A DNA stretch of 13,661 nucleotides, taken from assembly GCA_046761005.1 (NCBI GenBank), contig JBHIFI010000043.1, positions 1 to 13,661 on the forward strand. The letters are read 5' to 3'. The notes below the pieces were generated by a model. The model saw only the letters and a program-made list of their open reading frames with translations. It had not been told where the DNA came from and ran no database searches. The first letter of the stretch is position 1. The number at the start of each line of letters is the position of its first letter. This DNA comes from JAGMCJ01 sp046761005. Lineage in GTDB: Archaea > Thermoplasmatota > Thermoplasmata > RBG-16-68-12 > JAGMCJ01. Below, piece by piece: positions 1 through 5,928 of this stretch. Position numbers and translations under genes: made by a program.

Positions 1-159
1 TGGGGTCAGATGCTGATGCTCATCCAACAATCTAATGTCTTAGGCTCTTGGTGGTGGCTTCTCCCGCCAGGTCTCGGGATAACGTTCCTTTCGCTTGCGT
101 TCTATCTCATTGGTAGAGGATATGAACAGATTGTCAACCCGCGTCTGAGGCAGAGGTGA
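1..159 (+). CDS. Peptide ABC transporter permease, C-terminal fragment (OppC/DppC type)
   Basis: Only the last 52 codons lie in the window; the 5' end is cut off. The reading frame from base 1 ends in TGA at 157-159. It encodes a Trp-rich turn (GSWWWLLPPG) followed by a final hydrophobic helix (ITFLSLAFYLIG) and a basic tail ending NPRLRQR. This is the typical end of the second inner-membrane permease of dipeptide/oligopeptide/nickel importers, where a W-W-x-x-x-P-P-G motif precedes the last helix and a D/N-P-R-L-R tail. It would form the membrane channel with a partner permease encoded upstream and be driven by the two ATPases that follow directly. The GAGGTGA at 153-159, which includes the stop codon, serves as ribosome binding site for the next gene. 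Confidence 0.8.
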   Translation, partial: WGQMLMLIQQSNVLGSWWWLLPPGLGITFLSLAFYLIGRGYEQIVNPRLRQR

Positions 160-163
160 CTCA

Positions 164-1441
164 GTGGCTATGCTGGAAGTGAGCAATCTCAAAACCTACT
201 TTAGCATCCTAAGAGGGACGGTATACGCCGTTGACGGTGTTACTTTCCACCTCGATCGGGGAGAGACTATGGGTCTAGTGGGGGAATCCGGCTGTGGCAA
301 GACCACAATGGCATTTGCGATTACGAGGCTTCTTCCTCCGAACGGACGGATTGTGGGCGGTGAGATAGTATTCGATGGCACTCTCATAGGTAGGGCAGAT
401 TTCCCAACAGAGCTCTCCGAGGTCCTGAAGGAGCCTCTCTGGCTCGAAGAGACAAAGGACCTTGTGGAAAGGAAGATGGAAAGACTCGTGAGTCCGGAAG
501 AAGGAGATGAATCATCTTCCGTGATGGAGTCGAGAATGCTCCTTGAGCAGGAGAGGGCTTGCGTTGAGGAGGTCAATGCTGTTCTGAGTGACGAGAACCT
601 GTCTGCAGAGGAGATTAGAGCAGAACTCGAGGACCTTGTTGATGATGAGCTGAACAGCTTTCTTGCCAAGAGAAGGAGGAAACGGATTGAGCGGGAAATC
701 GAGGAGAAGATGGCCGACATCAGATGGAGCAAGATCTCGATGATCTTTCAGGGGGCCATGAACGCCTTCAATCCAGTCTACAAGGTCGGGGATCAGATTA
801 TGGAGGCCCTGTTGCAGCACGAAGAAATGACAAAGGATGAGGCGAAGGAGAGGGTCATGGATCTTTTCGATTTGGTAGGTCTGGAGAGGTCACGAGTGAC
901 TGGGTATCCGCACGAATTCAGTGGTGGGATGAGGCAGAGAGCGATAATAGCGATGTCGCTGGCATGTAATCCCCAGCTGATAATCGCTGATGAGCCCACA
1001 ACAGCACTGGACGTTATCATGCAGGACAGAATTCTCGCAGAAATCAGAGACCTGCAGAGAGAGCTTCGGATAGCGATGATGATAATCACCCACGATATAT
1101 CGGTTGTTGCAGAAGTGGCAGAGACTATAGGTATCATGTATGCTGGAAAGTTGTTTGAGTTCGGAGATATCGTTTCAATCTTCGAGCAGTCTGCGAATCC
1201 GTATACCATAGGCCTCAAGGGTGCTTTTCCAAGCATCAAGGGTAAGAGAAAGAGGCTAAGCTCCATTCCAGGTTCTCCTCCTGACCTATCGGAACCTCCG
1301 CTCGGATGCAGATTCCATCCGAGATGCAAGTTCGCGCAGGAGATATGTCGGAGAGAGGAGCCCTCTAATTTCCAGGTCGCCGAGAACCACTGGTCTCTCT
1401 GTCATTTTGCTAAGGAAATCTATTCAGGTCAACTCACCTGA
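164..1441 (+). CDS. Peptide ABC transporter ATPase, OppD/DppD type, with large helical insertion
   Basis: ATPase subunit of a dipeptide/oligopeptide importer, acting at the cytoplasmic face of the membrane. Visible motifs: Walker A GESGCGKTT (residues 40-48), Q-loop Gln196, signature SGGMRQR (253-259), Walker B LIIADEP (272-278), D-loop ALD, and switch His310. The oligopeptide-transporter C-terminal domain carries four cysteines, C382, C388, C395 and C413. A C-x5-C-x6-C-xn-C set like this is reported to bind an iron-sulfur cluster in a bacterial DppD. The unusual part is the spacing: Walker A to Q-loop is about 150 residues, against about 55 normally, because of a highly charged, probably helical insert at roughly 85-185. 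The start is GTG at 164 or ATG at 170; both sit just after GAGGTGA (153-159). It follows the permease and precedes the OppF-type gene. Function is secure; substrate is unknown. Confidence 0.93.
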   Translation: MAMLEVSNLKTYFSILRGTVYAVDGVTFHLDRGETMGLVGESGCGKTTMAFAITRLLPPNGRIVGGEIVFDGTLIGRADFPTELSEVLKEPLWLEETKDLVERKMERLVSPEEGDESSSVMESRMLLEQERACVEEVNAVLSDENLSAEEIRAELEDLVDDELNSFLAKRRRKRIEREIEEKMADIRWSKISMIFQGAMNAFNPVYKVGDQIMEALLQHEEMTKDEAKERVMDLFDLVGLERSRVTGYPHEFSGGMRQRAIIAMSLACNPQLIIADEPTTALDVIMQDRILAEIRDLQRELRIAMMIITHDISVVAEVAETIGIMYAGKLFEFGDIVSIFEQSANPYTIGLKGAFPSIKGKRKRLSSIPGSPPDLSEPPLGCRFHPRCKFAQEICRREEPSNFQVAENHWSLCHFAKEIYSGQLT

Positions 1442-1446
1442 GGTGA
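1440..1446 (+). promoter_or_regulatory. Shine-Dalgarno GAGGTGA deciding a TTG start
   Basis: GAGGTGA overlaps the TGA stop (1439-1441) of the OppD-type gene and lies 5 bases before an in-frame TTG at 1452. It resembles the site before the OppD-type gene itself. It therefore argues for start at 1452, not the more upstream TTG at 1407 that overlaps the preceding gene or the ATG at 1482 that has no such site. Confidence 0.7.
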
Positions 1447-1451
1447 TTGGA

Positions 1452-2657
1452 TTGGAAGCAGTCGAAGAAGAAACGGCAGAAATGGGTGAGGATCTCGTCT
1501 ACAGGGTCGTCGACCTCAAGAAATTCTTCCCAATAAAATCGGGTTTCTTAACCTCTCTTTTCGGAAAGGAGAAATTCGTTCACGCCGTAAATGGTGTGAA
1601 CTTCTCCATATTGCAAGGAGAGATTCTCGGGATGGTGGGCGAATCAGGATGCGGTAAGACAACATGTGGTCGTCTTCTTGTCAGGCTTGAAACTCCCACA
1701 GATGGACATATGTATTTCGGTGGTAGAGATATAGCCGCCCTAAAGGGAAGGGAACTCAAAGCCTTCCGCAGGGATGTCCAGATGGTTTTTCAGGACCCTT
1801 ATGAGTCGCTCAACCCCAGACTAACAGTCTTCTCCACCGTTGCAGAGCCCCTCGTTGTGCACAGTGTAGGAGAGTCTTCGGAAGAGAGAGAGGATATGGT
1901 AGCGAAAGCCCTCCAATACGCTGAACTCAAGCCTCCGGAGGAGTTCATGTACAGGTATCCCCACGAGTTGAGCGGGGGACAAAGACAGAGGGTGGCAATT
2001 GCAAGAACGCTCGTCCTTAGGCCTCAGTTTATCGTGGCGGACGAACCAGTAAGCATGCTTGACGTTTCGATAAGGGCTGGAATAATGAACCTCATGCTCA
2101 GCTTGAGGGAGCAATATAAGATTCCCTTCCTCTTCATATCGCACGATGTGTCTGTGACCAGATACATGAGTCACAAGATCGCTGTCATGTATCTTGGATT
2201 TGTCGTCGAACTTGGTCCTACGGAATCCGTCATCAAGGATCCTTTGCATCCTTACACTGAAGCACTACTGTCAGCGGTTCCCGTTCCTGATCCAACAGCT
2301 AAGCACGGAAGAGTCAAGATAAGGGGAGAGCTCCCAAGTCCCATAGATTTGCCACCAGGATGCGTCTTCCATCCGAGGTGTTTGTACCGAAAGGATATAT
2401 GCGATAGAGAGGCGCCGGGGTTCAAGGAGACCGCGCCCGGTCACTATGCACTGTGTCATTTTGCTGGGGAACTTCCCATCAAGCGGCCAGATGACGAGGA
2501 GGTCTTTGAGATAGGCGTCTGTGAATTCTGCAAGGCCACAATCAAGAAAGGAATGTCTTACGCGCGGTGCGAGTGCAGGAAGTTCTATCACGAATCTTGC
2601 GCAGCTCAGCTTGGGGAATGCCCCGTCTGCAAGAAGAGTCTCCAGGTGGAGAAATGA
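1452..2657 (+). CDS. Peptide ABC transporter ATPase, OppF/DppF type, with C-terminal RING-like zinc finger
   Basis: Second ATPase of the peptide importer, 401 residues from the TTG at 1452. Motifs in this numbering: Walker A GESGCGKTT (63-71), Q-loop Gln114, signature LSGGQRQR (173-180), Walker B FIVADEP (193-199), switch His231, then the oligopeptide C-terminal domain with C304, C310, C317 and C335. Family members usually end shortly after this. Here a further 55 residues follow, with an ordered metal-ligand series: C357-x2-C360, C373-x-C375, H380-x2-C383 and C390-x2-C393. This C-x2-C/C-x-C/H-x2-C/C-x2-C order, with CPVC as last pair, is a RING/RING-H2-like cross-brace pattern. The ATPase assignment is firm; the zinc-finger fold is inferred from ligand spacing and its role (partner binding, regulation) is unknown. 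The stop overlaps the start of the next gene as ATGA. Confidence 0.92.
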   Translation: MEAVEEETAEMGEDLVYRVVDLKKFFPIKSGFLTSLFGKEKFVHAVNGVNFSILQGEILGMVGESGCGKTTCGRLLVRLETPTDGHMYFGGRDIAALKGRELKAFRRDVQMVFQDPYESLNPRLTVFSTVAEPLVVHSVGESSEEREDMVAKALQYAELKPPEEFMYRYPHELSGGQRQRVAIARTLVLRPQFIVADEPVSMLDVSIRAGIMNLMLSLREQYKIPFLFISHDVSVTRYMSHKIAVMYLGFVVELGPTESVIKDPLHPYTEALLSAVPVPDPTAKHGRVKIRGELPSPIDLPPGCVFHPRCLYRKDICDREAPGFKETAPGHYALCHFAGELPIKRPDDEEVFEIGVCEFCKATIKKGMSYARCECRKFYHESCAAQLGECPVCKKSLQVEK

Positions 2658-3241
2658 ACAAACATGCCCAGGTGATAGGAGTAGCCTTCATCCTGGTGTC
2701 CATATTTTCAGCCGTAACTCTTGCTCTAACTGTGGACAAGTATCAAGCCGTTGCGGATGCGAGGGTTAGACTCTCCTCGGGCAGTGGCAACATCTGGATC
2801 AAAGATATTTGGATTCCGCCGATAAACGGTACGGATTCTCCCGTTCGCGTGACAATCCTAATAGAGTTCGATAATCCAACAAGGGTGGATGTCTGGGTGT
2901 ACAACGTCGAATTCACTCTCTGGGTTTTCAATGAGAGTAACCTGGAAAAAATCGAAAACCCTCAAGTGATGGATGAGTCCTATGTGGATGTTGGTGGATT
3001 CAACAGGTTGAACAACCCTCAGGACTTCGTTCCCTCTGGTGGAAACGTCACATTGAAGGCACATACGACGGTAACAAGCGCAGAAAAGATCAGGGTGCTA
3101 AATACCACCGATTCCGATGGCAAGTATCATCCTCTCGTCACTGCAGATCTGAGATATACCATCGTGGACGTAGATATTCTCGTTGTCGTTCAAGGGTTGT
3201 ACTATTTCAACGAGTTCGGTGTGGAACCTCATGTCGGTTAG
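2654..3241 (+). CDS. Membrane-anchored protein with LEA14/WHy-like beta domain
   Basis: A 195-residue protein of unknown function. The start chosen is the ATG at 2654, which overlaps the upstream stop (ATGA) and follows GGTGG at 2645-2649; the same frame stays open upstream but only inside the ATPase gene. Residues 5-27 form one hydrophobic anchor (uncleaved signal anchor or signal peptide). The rest, about 45-190, is rich in alternating beta strands. It includes a stretch ILIEFDNPTRVDVWVYNVEF (69-88) resembling the N-P and strand pattern of LEA14/WHy domains, and several N-x-S/T sites, which suit an exported domain. Its position directly after the ATPases suggests an accessory of this transporter, but that is inference. 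The next gene starts inside its last codons. Confidence 0.7.
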   Translation: MNKHAQVIGVAFILVSIFSAVTLALTVDKYQAVADARVRLSSGSGNIWIKDIWIPPINGTDSPVRVTILIEFDNPTRVDVWVYNVEFTLWVFNESNLEKIENPQVMDESYVDVGGFNRLNNPQDFVPSGGNVTLKAHTTVTSAEKIRVLNTTDSDGKYHPLVTADLRYTIVDVDILVVVQGLYYFNEFGVEPHVG

Positions 3242-3776
3242 CAGGAAATCTGTTTATCAAGCATTGCTCGCTGTTCTCTGGACCTTTTGCGGAGCTGTAA
3301 CGATGGCGACCTTCTTCTTCATCTCATTCTTTCCTGAGTATTCGCCTCTTGCCGAGACGGAAATTGGGTTCAGCATCATATTTGCACCCGTTACGATAAG
3401 CTTCATAGTGGGTCTTCTTGCCAACGAGTATGAAGTCTCCGTCATGGTTCTTCTTTCCCTTGCTCTCGTGGCTATCACAGTCATCATCGCCTTCTTGGTG
3501 GTTTATTCTCCTCTTCTTGCGGGAGTAGTGAGCGATCCCATTTATCTGCCATCCACGGACGAGCAGAGGATAAGCATGGTTTTCTCCTCCCTCTTTATCA
3601 TTCCCCTGACAATAATCGGGACTGTTCTCGGAAAGGCCGTCGGAAGAGTTGTTCTTCCTTCGGAGGAAGAGATTTTGGAAAGGGAATTGCTGATGATTCG
3701 AACAAGAGAGTGGCATGAGCGTCTTGCAGGAAGAGAGGAAGAATCTGAGGTCTCTGAGTCTCAAGCAGAAGAATAG
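3231..3776 (+). CDS. Four-helix membrane protein of unknown function
   Basis: A 181-residue polytopic protein. The ATG at 3231 overlaps the end of the preceding gene (stop 3239-3241) and gives a short basic N-terminus before the first helix; a longer in-frame version starts inside the upstream gene and is not needed. Four hydrophobic segments are visible at about residues 11-34, 46-64, 70-100 and 114-137. A highly charged cytoplasmic tail (145-181) with many Glu residues follows. I do not recognise the family. Tight overlaps with the LEA14-like gene and the transporter ATPases suggest one transcription unit and possibly a shared membrane complex. There is no clear T-rich terminator after it; a TATA-like box for the tRNA begins about 26 bases downstream. 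Confidence 0.7.
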   Translation: MSVSRKSVYQALLAVLWTFCGAVTMATFFFISFFPEYSPLAETEIGFSIIFAPVTISFIVGLLANEYEVSVMVLLSLALVAITVIIAFLVVYSPLLAGVVSDPIYLPSTDEQRISMVFSSLFIIPLTIIGTVLGKAVGRVVLPSEEEILERELLMIRTREWHERLAGREEESEVSESQAEE

Positions 3777-3802
3777 CGGCGGAAGAATAGCTCAAGAAAG
3801 CC

Positions 3803-3809
3803 TTATCTA
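3803..3809 (+). promoter_or_regulatory. TATA-like box for tRNA-Val
   Basis: TTATCTA is centred about 27 bases before the tRNA 5' end, the usual distance for an archaeal TATA box to a start point at or just before the mature tRNA. It is a sequence match only. Confidence 0.45.
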
Positions 3810-3833
3810 CTCTTGGAATATCAATCGTCTCAA

Positions 3834-3906
3834 GGGCCTGTGGTCTAGTGGTTATGATGTCACCCTTACGAGGTGAATATCGGCGGTTCGAATCCGCCCA
3901 GGCCCA
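3834..3906 (+). tRNA. tRNA-Val (anticodon UAC)
   Basis: A full 73-base cloverleaf can be drawn. The acceptor stem GGGCCTG pairs with CAGGCCC (7 of 7), the discriminator is A at 3906, the D-loop is AGTGGTTA, and the anticodon stem TCACC pairs with GGTGA. The seven-base loop CTTACGA carries UAC (reads GUA and, with wobble, other valine codons). The T-arm is GGCGG-TTCGAAT-CCGCC. No intron is present and the 3' CCA is not encoded, as is usual in Archaea. Accessory genes including a recombinase remnant begin within 1.3 kb downstream, so this tRNA is a candidate past integration site, though no repeated copy of its 3' end was found. Confidence 0.96.
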
Positions 3907-4103
3907 TGGACCTAGGATTTGCCCAAGGAGGCCGTGACCGAAGGCGATCCCTAATGTCTTACAGTTGGGCCAGAACGGGGTCTGGAGATTCATGTGTCTT
4001 GACCTCTAAGCGGCTTTGGACGGTCTGGTCCACTCACCTTTCCCGTCTGTTATGCGCTTACAGAAAACCTTATGTAGCTGGCATTCTGTTATGTGTAATA
4101 GAC
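3907..4103 (+). other. Noncoding gap between tRNA-Val and accessory genes
   Basis: About 200 bases without a convincing gene. Frames that stay open across it on both strands run through the tRNA and lack a plausible start. The only element I can suggest is a TATA-like CTTATGTA at 4069-4076, about 30 bases before the ATG at 4104. This would fit a leaderless or very short-leader transcript for the HEPN gene. Confidence 0.4.
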
Positions 4104-4448
4104 ATGAAAGCCGATGATCATCTGAGTAAGGCAGAGGAGATCAGGCGAAGCATCAAGGAATTGCTGAAGGATGGTGACAGGCACGTATCATCCATCGTCG
4201 AACTCGCCTTCGGGCTCATGCATCATTTGATTGCCCATGGCCTAGAAAAGATATACGGTGAGCATAGGGATGTGCACTACGGTATACCCGCTCTCCTTAG
4301 GGAGAAGGACGAAGACTCCATTGCAATACCCTTCGAAAGGTTAACCTCATTGCGCCACGGAAGATGGTATGGCGGGAAGGGTGATGGAGAGGTCGTAAGA
4401 GAGGCCATGAGAATCGTGGAGGAGACCGAGAGATGGTGCAAGGAATGA
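4104..4448 (+). CDS. HEPN-like small helical protein (partner of nucleotidyltransferase)
   Basis: A 114-residue, largely helical protein. The ATG at 4104 is chosen because upstream codons lie in noncoding DNA and a TATA-like box lies about 30 bases before it; there is no Shine-Dalgarno, consistent with leaderless translation. Residues 8-55 form two helices (a charged one, then hydrophobic FGLMHHLIAHGLEKI). A HYGIPALL segment (58-65) follows, and a conserved-looking LRHGRWYGGKGDG stretch (83-95) precedes a final helix. This layout fits HEPN proteins that are encoded beside minimal nucleotidyltransferases. The usual R-x4-6-H ribonuclease motif is not obvious, so toxin activity is uncertain. Its last 16 bases overlap the nucleotidyltransferase gene, so the pair is translationally coupled. 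HEPN is inferred from context and helical pattern. Confidence 0.6.
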   Translation: MKADDHLSKAEEIRRSIKELLKDGDRHVSSIVELAFGLMHHLIAHGLEKIYGEHRDVHYGIPALLREKDEDSIAIPFERLTSLRHGRWYGGKGDGEVVREAMRIVEETERWCKE

Positions 4449-5083
4449 TCCCAGAGGAGCTCGCATTGCCGATAGTGGATTTCGCAAATCGCCTGGACGA
4501 AGTGCCGCACCTGAGTGCTGCAATACTCTTTGGGTCGGTCGCGAAAGGTGATGTTCACAAGAAGAGCGATATAGACATTCTTCTCCTTTTCGAAATGAGT
4601 GGGAACCCTGAAACGAGAAGAGAGGGTAAGATTGTGCACCAGATAGCCTCTGAGATCTCAAAAAAGCGCAGTCTGGAACATTCATTCTCTTTCGTGATGT
4701 ACAATGTCAGTGAGATCGGACCCACAGAGTTGACCTTCCTGAGGAAGGCTGTGGAGGAGGGCATCGGTATTTGGATCAAGACGGATGTGGCGGTACCTGC
4801 CAAACTGAAGTCCCATCTCCTGGCCAAGAAGATAATCAGCTACTCATTGAGCGGCCTGTCACCGAGGGAGAAGATGGCTGTTCATAGGGCACTGTACGGA
4901 TACCGAGTGGTGAAGAAGGTTGGGGATAAGGAGTATGTCAATGAGTCGCCTGGCCTGATCGAAGACATAGGTGAGAAGCTAGGTCCGGGTCTTGTGATGA
5001 TCGACCCAAAACGGGCAAAGGATGTGACACGGGTCCTTCAAAAGCACGGGGCGCATTTCAAGTCCAGGGATGTTTGGGTCTAG
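4433..5083 (+). CDS. Nucleotidyltransferase-fold protein (MNT type) with extra C-terminal domain
   Basis: A 216-residue protein with a polymerase-beta-type nucleotidyltransferase core. It has GSVAKGD (34-40), then SDIDILLLFE (45-54), giving the G-S and D-x-D metal-ligand motifs. The third acidic residue expected on the next core strand is not evident; that strand reads HSFSFVMYN (83-91). After residue 115 comes a further basic, helical and beta region of about 100 residues, including LSPREKMAVHRALYGYR (142-158), which minimal antitoxins lack and which could bind nucleic acid. The start ATG at 4433 follows GGAGGAGA (4418-4425); an ATG at 4445 is an alternative. It forms a two-gene unit with the HEPN-like gene, in the opposite order (HEPN first) to the MntA/HepT pair at 7009. 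The likely role is a toxin-antitoxin or RNA-modifying pair; substrate unknown. Confidence 0.75.
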   Translation: MVQGMIPEELALPIVDFANRLDEVPHLSAAILFGSVAKGDVHKKSDIDILLLFEMSGNPETRREGKIVHQIASEISKKRSLEHSFSFVMYNVSEIGPTELTFLRKAVEEGIGIWIKTDVAVPAKLKSHLLAKKIISYSLSGLSPREKMAVHRALYGYRVVKKVGDKEYVNESPGLIEDIGEKLGPGLVMIDPKRAKDVTRVLQKHGAHFKSRDVWV

Positions 5084-5089
5084 ACTTTT

Positions 5090-5597
5090 CTATCATACAA
5101 TGACAGAATGGTCATCTTGAGGGAACTTCTGTCATCTCGTAACAGAACAGAGGTGAGAATCGCAGAGTCCGATTCAAATCCCCTCAGAGGAAACTTATCC
5201 GTTTGAAGGGGGTAAGGGAAGGAAGGACCGGTACGCCATTCTTTTCGACTCGGCCGCGGAAACTCTGAGAGGGTATGTGGAGGGATATGGTAGATTGAAG
5301 TGGCTGTTTCCGAGCACAGATAGGGACAGGCACTTGACGACTAGATTGGTCGAGAAGGTGTTCTCAAATGCATGCAAGAAGGTAAATGTGAGGAAGGGAG
5401 CGACAGCTCACTCTTTAAGGCAGAGCTTCGCAACTCATCTACTTGAGGCTGGTGTGGACCTGAGATATGTTCAAGAGCTACTCGGGCACAAAAGCATCAA
5501 GACAACTGAGATTTATACCCATGTAAGCAATAGGGATCTGCAGAGAATAAAGAGCCCCTTGGACAGCTTGTTCAAGAGGAGTGAACAAAAGTGTTGA
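5090..5597 (+). pseudogene. Tyrosine recombinase (XerA-like) remnant, 5' truncated and frameshifted
   Basis: The right half is clear. From 5205 it reads GGKGRKDRY (catalytic Lys hairpin), then HSLRQSFATHLLEAG (H-x-x-R), VQELLGHKS (G-H) and TTEIYTHVS with the nucleophile Tyr, ending SPLDSLF as in Xer/XerA recombinases. The left part lies in another frame. At 5102-5203 the translation reads DRMVILRELL ... EVRIAESD ... RGNLSV, which fits the segment before the Lys hairpin. Removing one T from the TTT at 5202-5204 joins NLSV directly to EGGKGRKDRY. Even so, the N-terminal SAM-like domain is missing, and the first catalytic Arg region is poor (RNRTEV where G-L-R-V-S-E is expected). There is no IntI-type insertion between the Lys hairpin and H-x-x-R, so it is not an integron integrase. 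It is likely dead, or broken by a sequencing error plus true 5' loss. Confidence 0.82.
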
Positions 5598-5625
5598 GGG
5601 TTCTCATACCTTCCTGATGAGGGAG

Positions 5626-5633
5626 GATATAAG
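5626..5633 (+). promoter_or_regulatory. TATA-like box
   Basis: GATATAAG lies about 60 bases before the ATG at 5690, giving a predicted start near 5655 and a leader of about 35 bases that contains the Shine-Dalgarno at 5677-5683. Sequence match only. Confidence 0.35.
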
Positions 5634-5689
5634 AACGAAGTTTGAGTATGGAAAGTTATCGAAAATGGTGTGAAAAGAGGTGACGAAAA

Positions 5690-5928
5690 ATGAAAATATC
5701 AAAGCCCAAAAGACCCTCAAAAGAGGTCCTGGCGAGAGTTCACTCGCTTAGAGGGAAAAAAGGCACAATTGCTGTAATAGAGCCAGAAACAGGGGAATAT
5801 TTTTAGGCAAAACATTAACGGAAGCACTCAAGAAAGCAAGGGTAAGATACCCCGGCAAAATTTTCTATTCTATTCGCATCGGATATACTTTTGTTCATGA
5901 GCATAAGGGAGGAATGAGAAGGTTATGA
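5690..5928 (+). pseudogene. Small protein of DUF5678-like type, interrupted by a -1 frameshift at a T run
   Basis: ATG at 5690 follows GAGGTGA (5677-5683, spacing 6). The frame encodes 38 residues and stops at TAG (5804-5806). In the -1 frame the protein continues directly: FLGKTLTEALKKARVRYPGK, then a strand with RIG, then a HEHKGGMRRL end, stopping at TGA 5926-5928. The joined product is about 80 residues. The pattern (short strand, G-K/D-x-x-x-E-A-x-x-K-A helix, then YPGK, then RIG) resembles small DUF5678-like proteins found beside retropepsin-like genes. The break is at TTTTT (5800-5804); one missing T explains it. A -1 slip of UUU at a UAG stop could also express the whole protein. The stop overlaps the next start (ATGA), so the two genes form a unit. 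The family call is from memory of the pattern. Confidence 0.6.

Noticed and set aside
196..732. Long Ser-rich minus-strand open frame opposite the OppD-type gene
   Set aside because: Low-complexity shadow of the Glu/Lys-rich helical insert in the real gene; no family resemblance.
3598..3993. Minus-strand open frame of 131 codons over the tRNA region
   Set aside because: It reads antisense through the tRNA-Val gene and the end of the four-helix protein gene; a well-known artefact with no plausible start signal.
5100..5135. Perfect 9-base inverted repeat ATGACAGAA ... TTCTGTCAT with an 18-base spacer after the nucleotidyltransferase gene
   Set aside because: It lies within the decayed recombinase coding remnant, has no T run, and one such repeat can arise by chance; no operator or terminator claim is justified.
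5171..5190. tRNA T-arm-like string GATTCAAATCCCCTC, as if a leftover tRNA 3' fragment (att site)
   Set aside because: The left stem does not pair, no acceptor stem follows, and the segment translates as part of the recombinase remnant.
5205..5597. Recombinase fragment as the integron integrase IntI that moved the VOC cassette
   Set aside because: There is no extra segment between the Lys hairpin and the H-x-x-R motif where IntI carries its specific insertion; the sequence is of ordinary Xer type.
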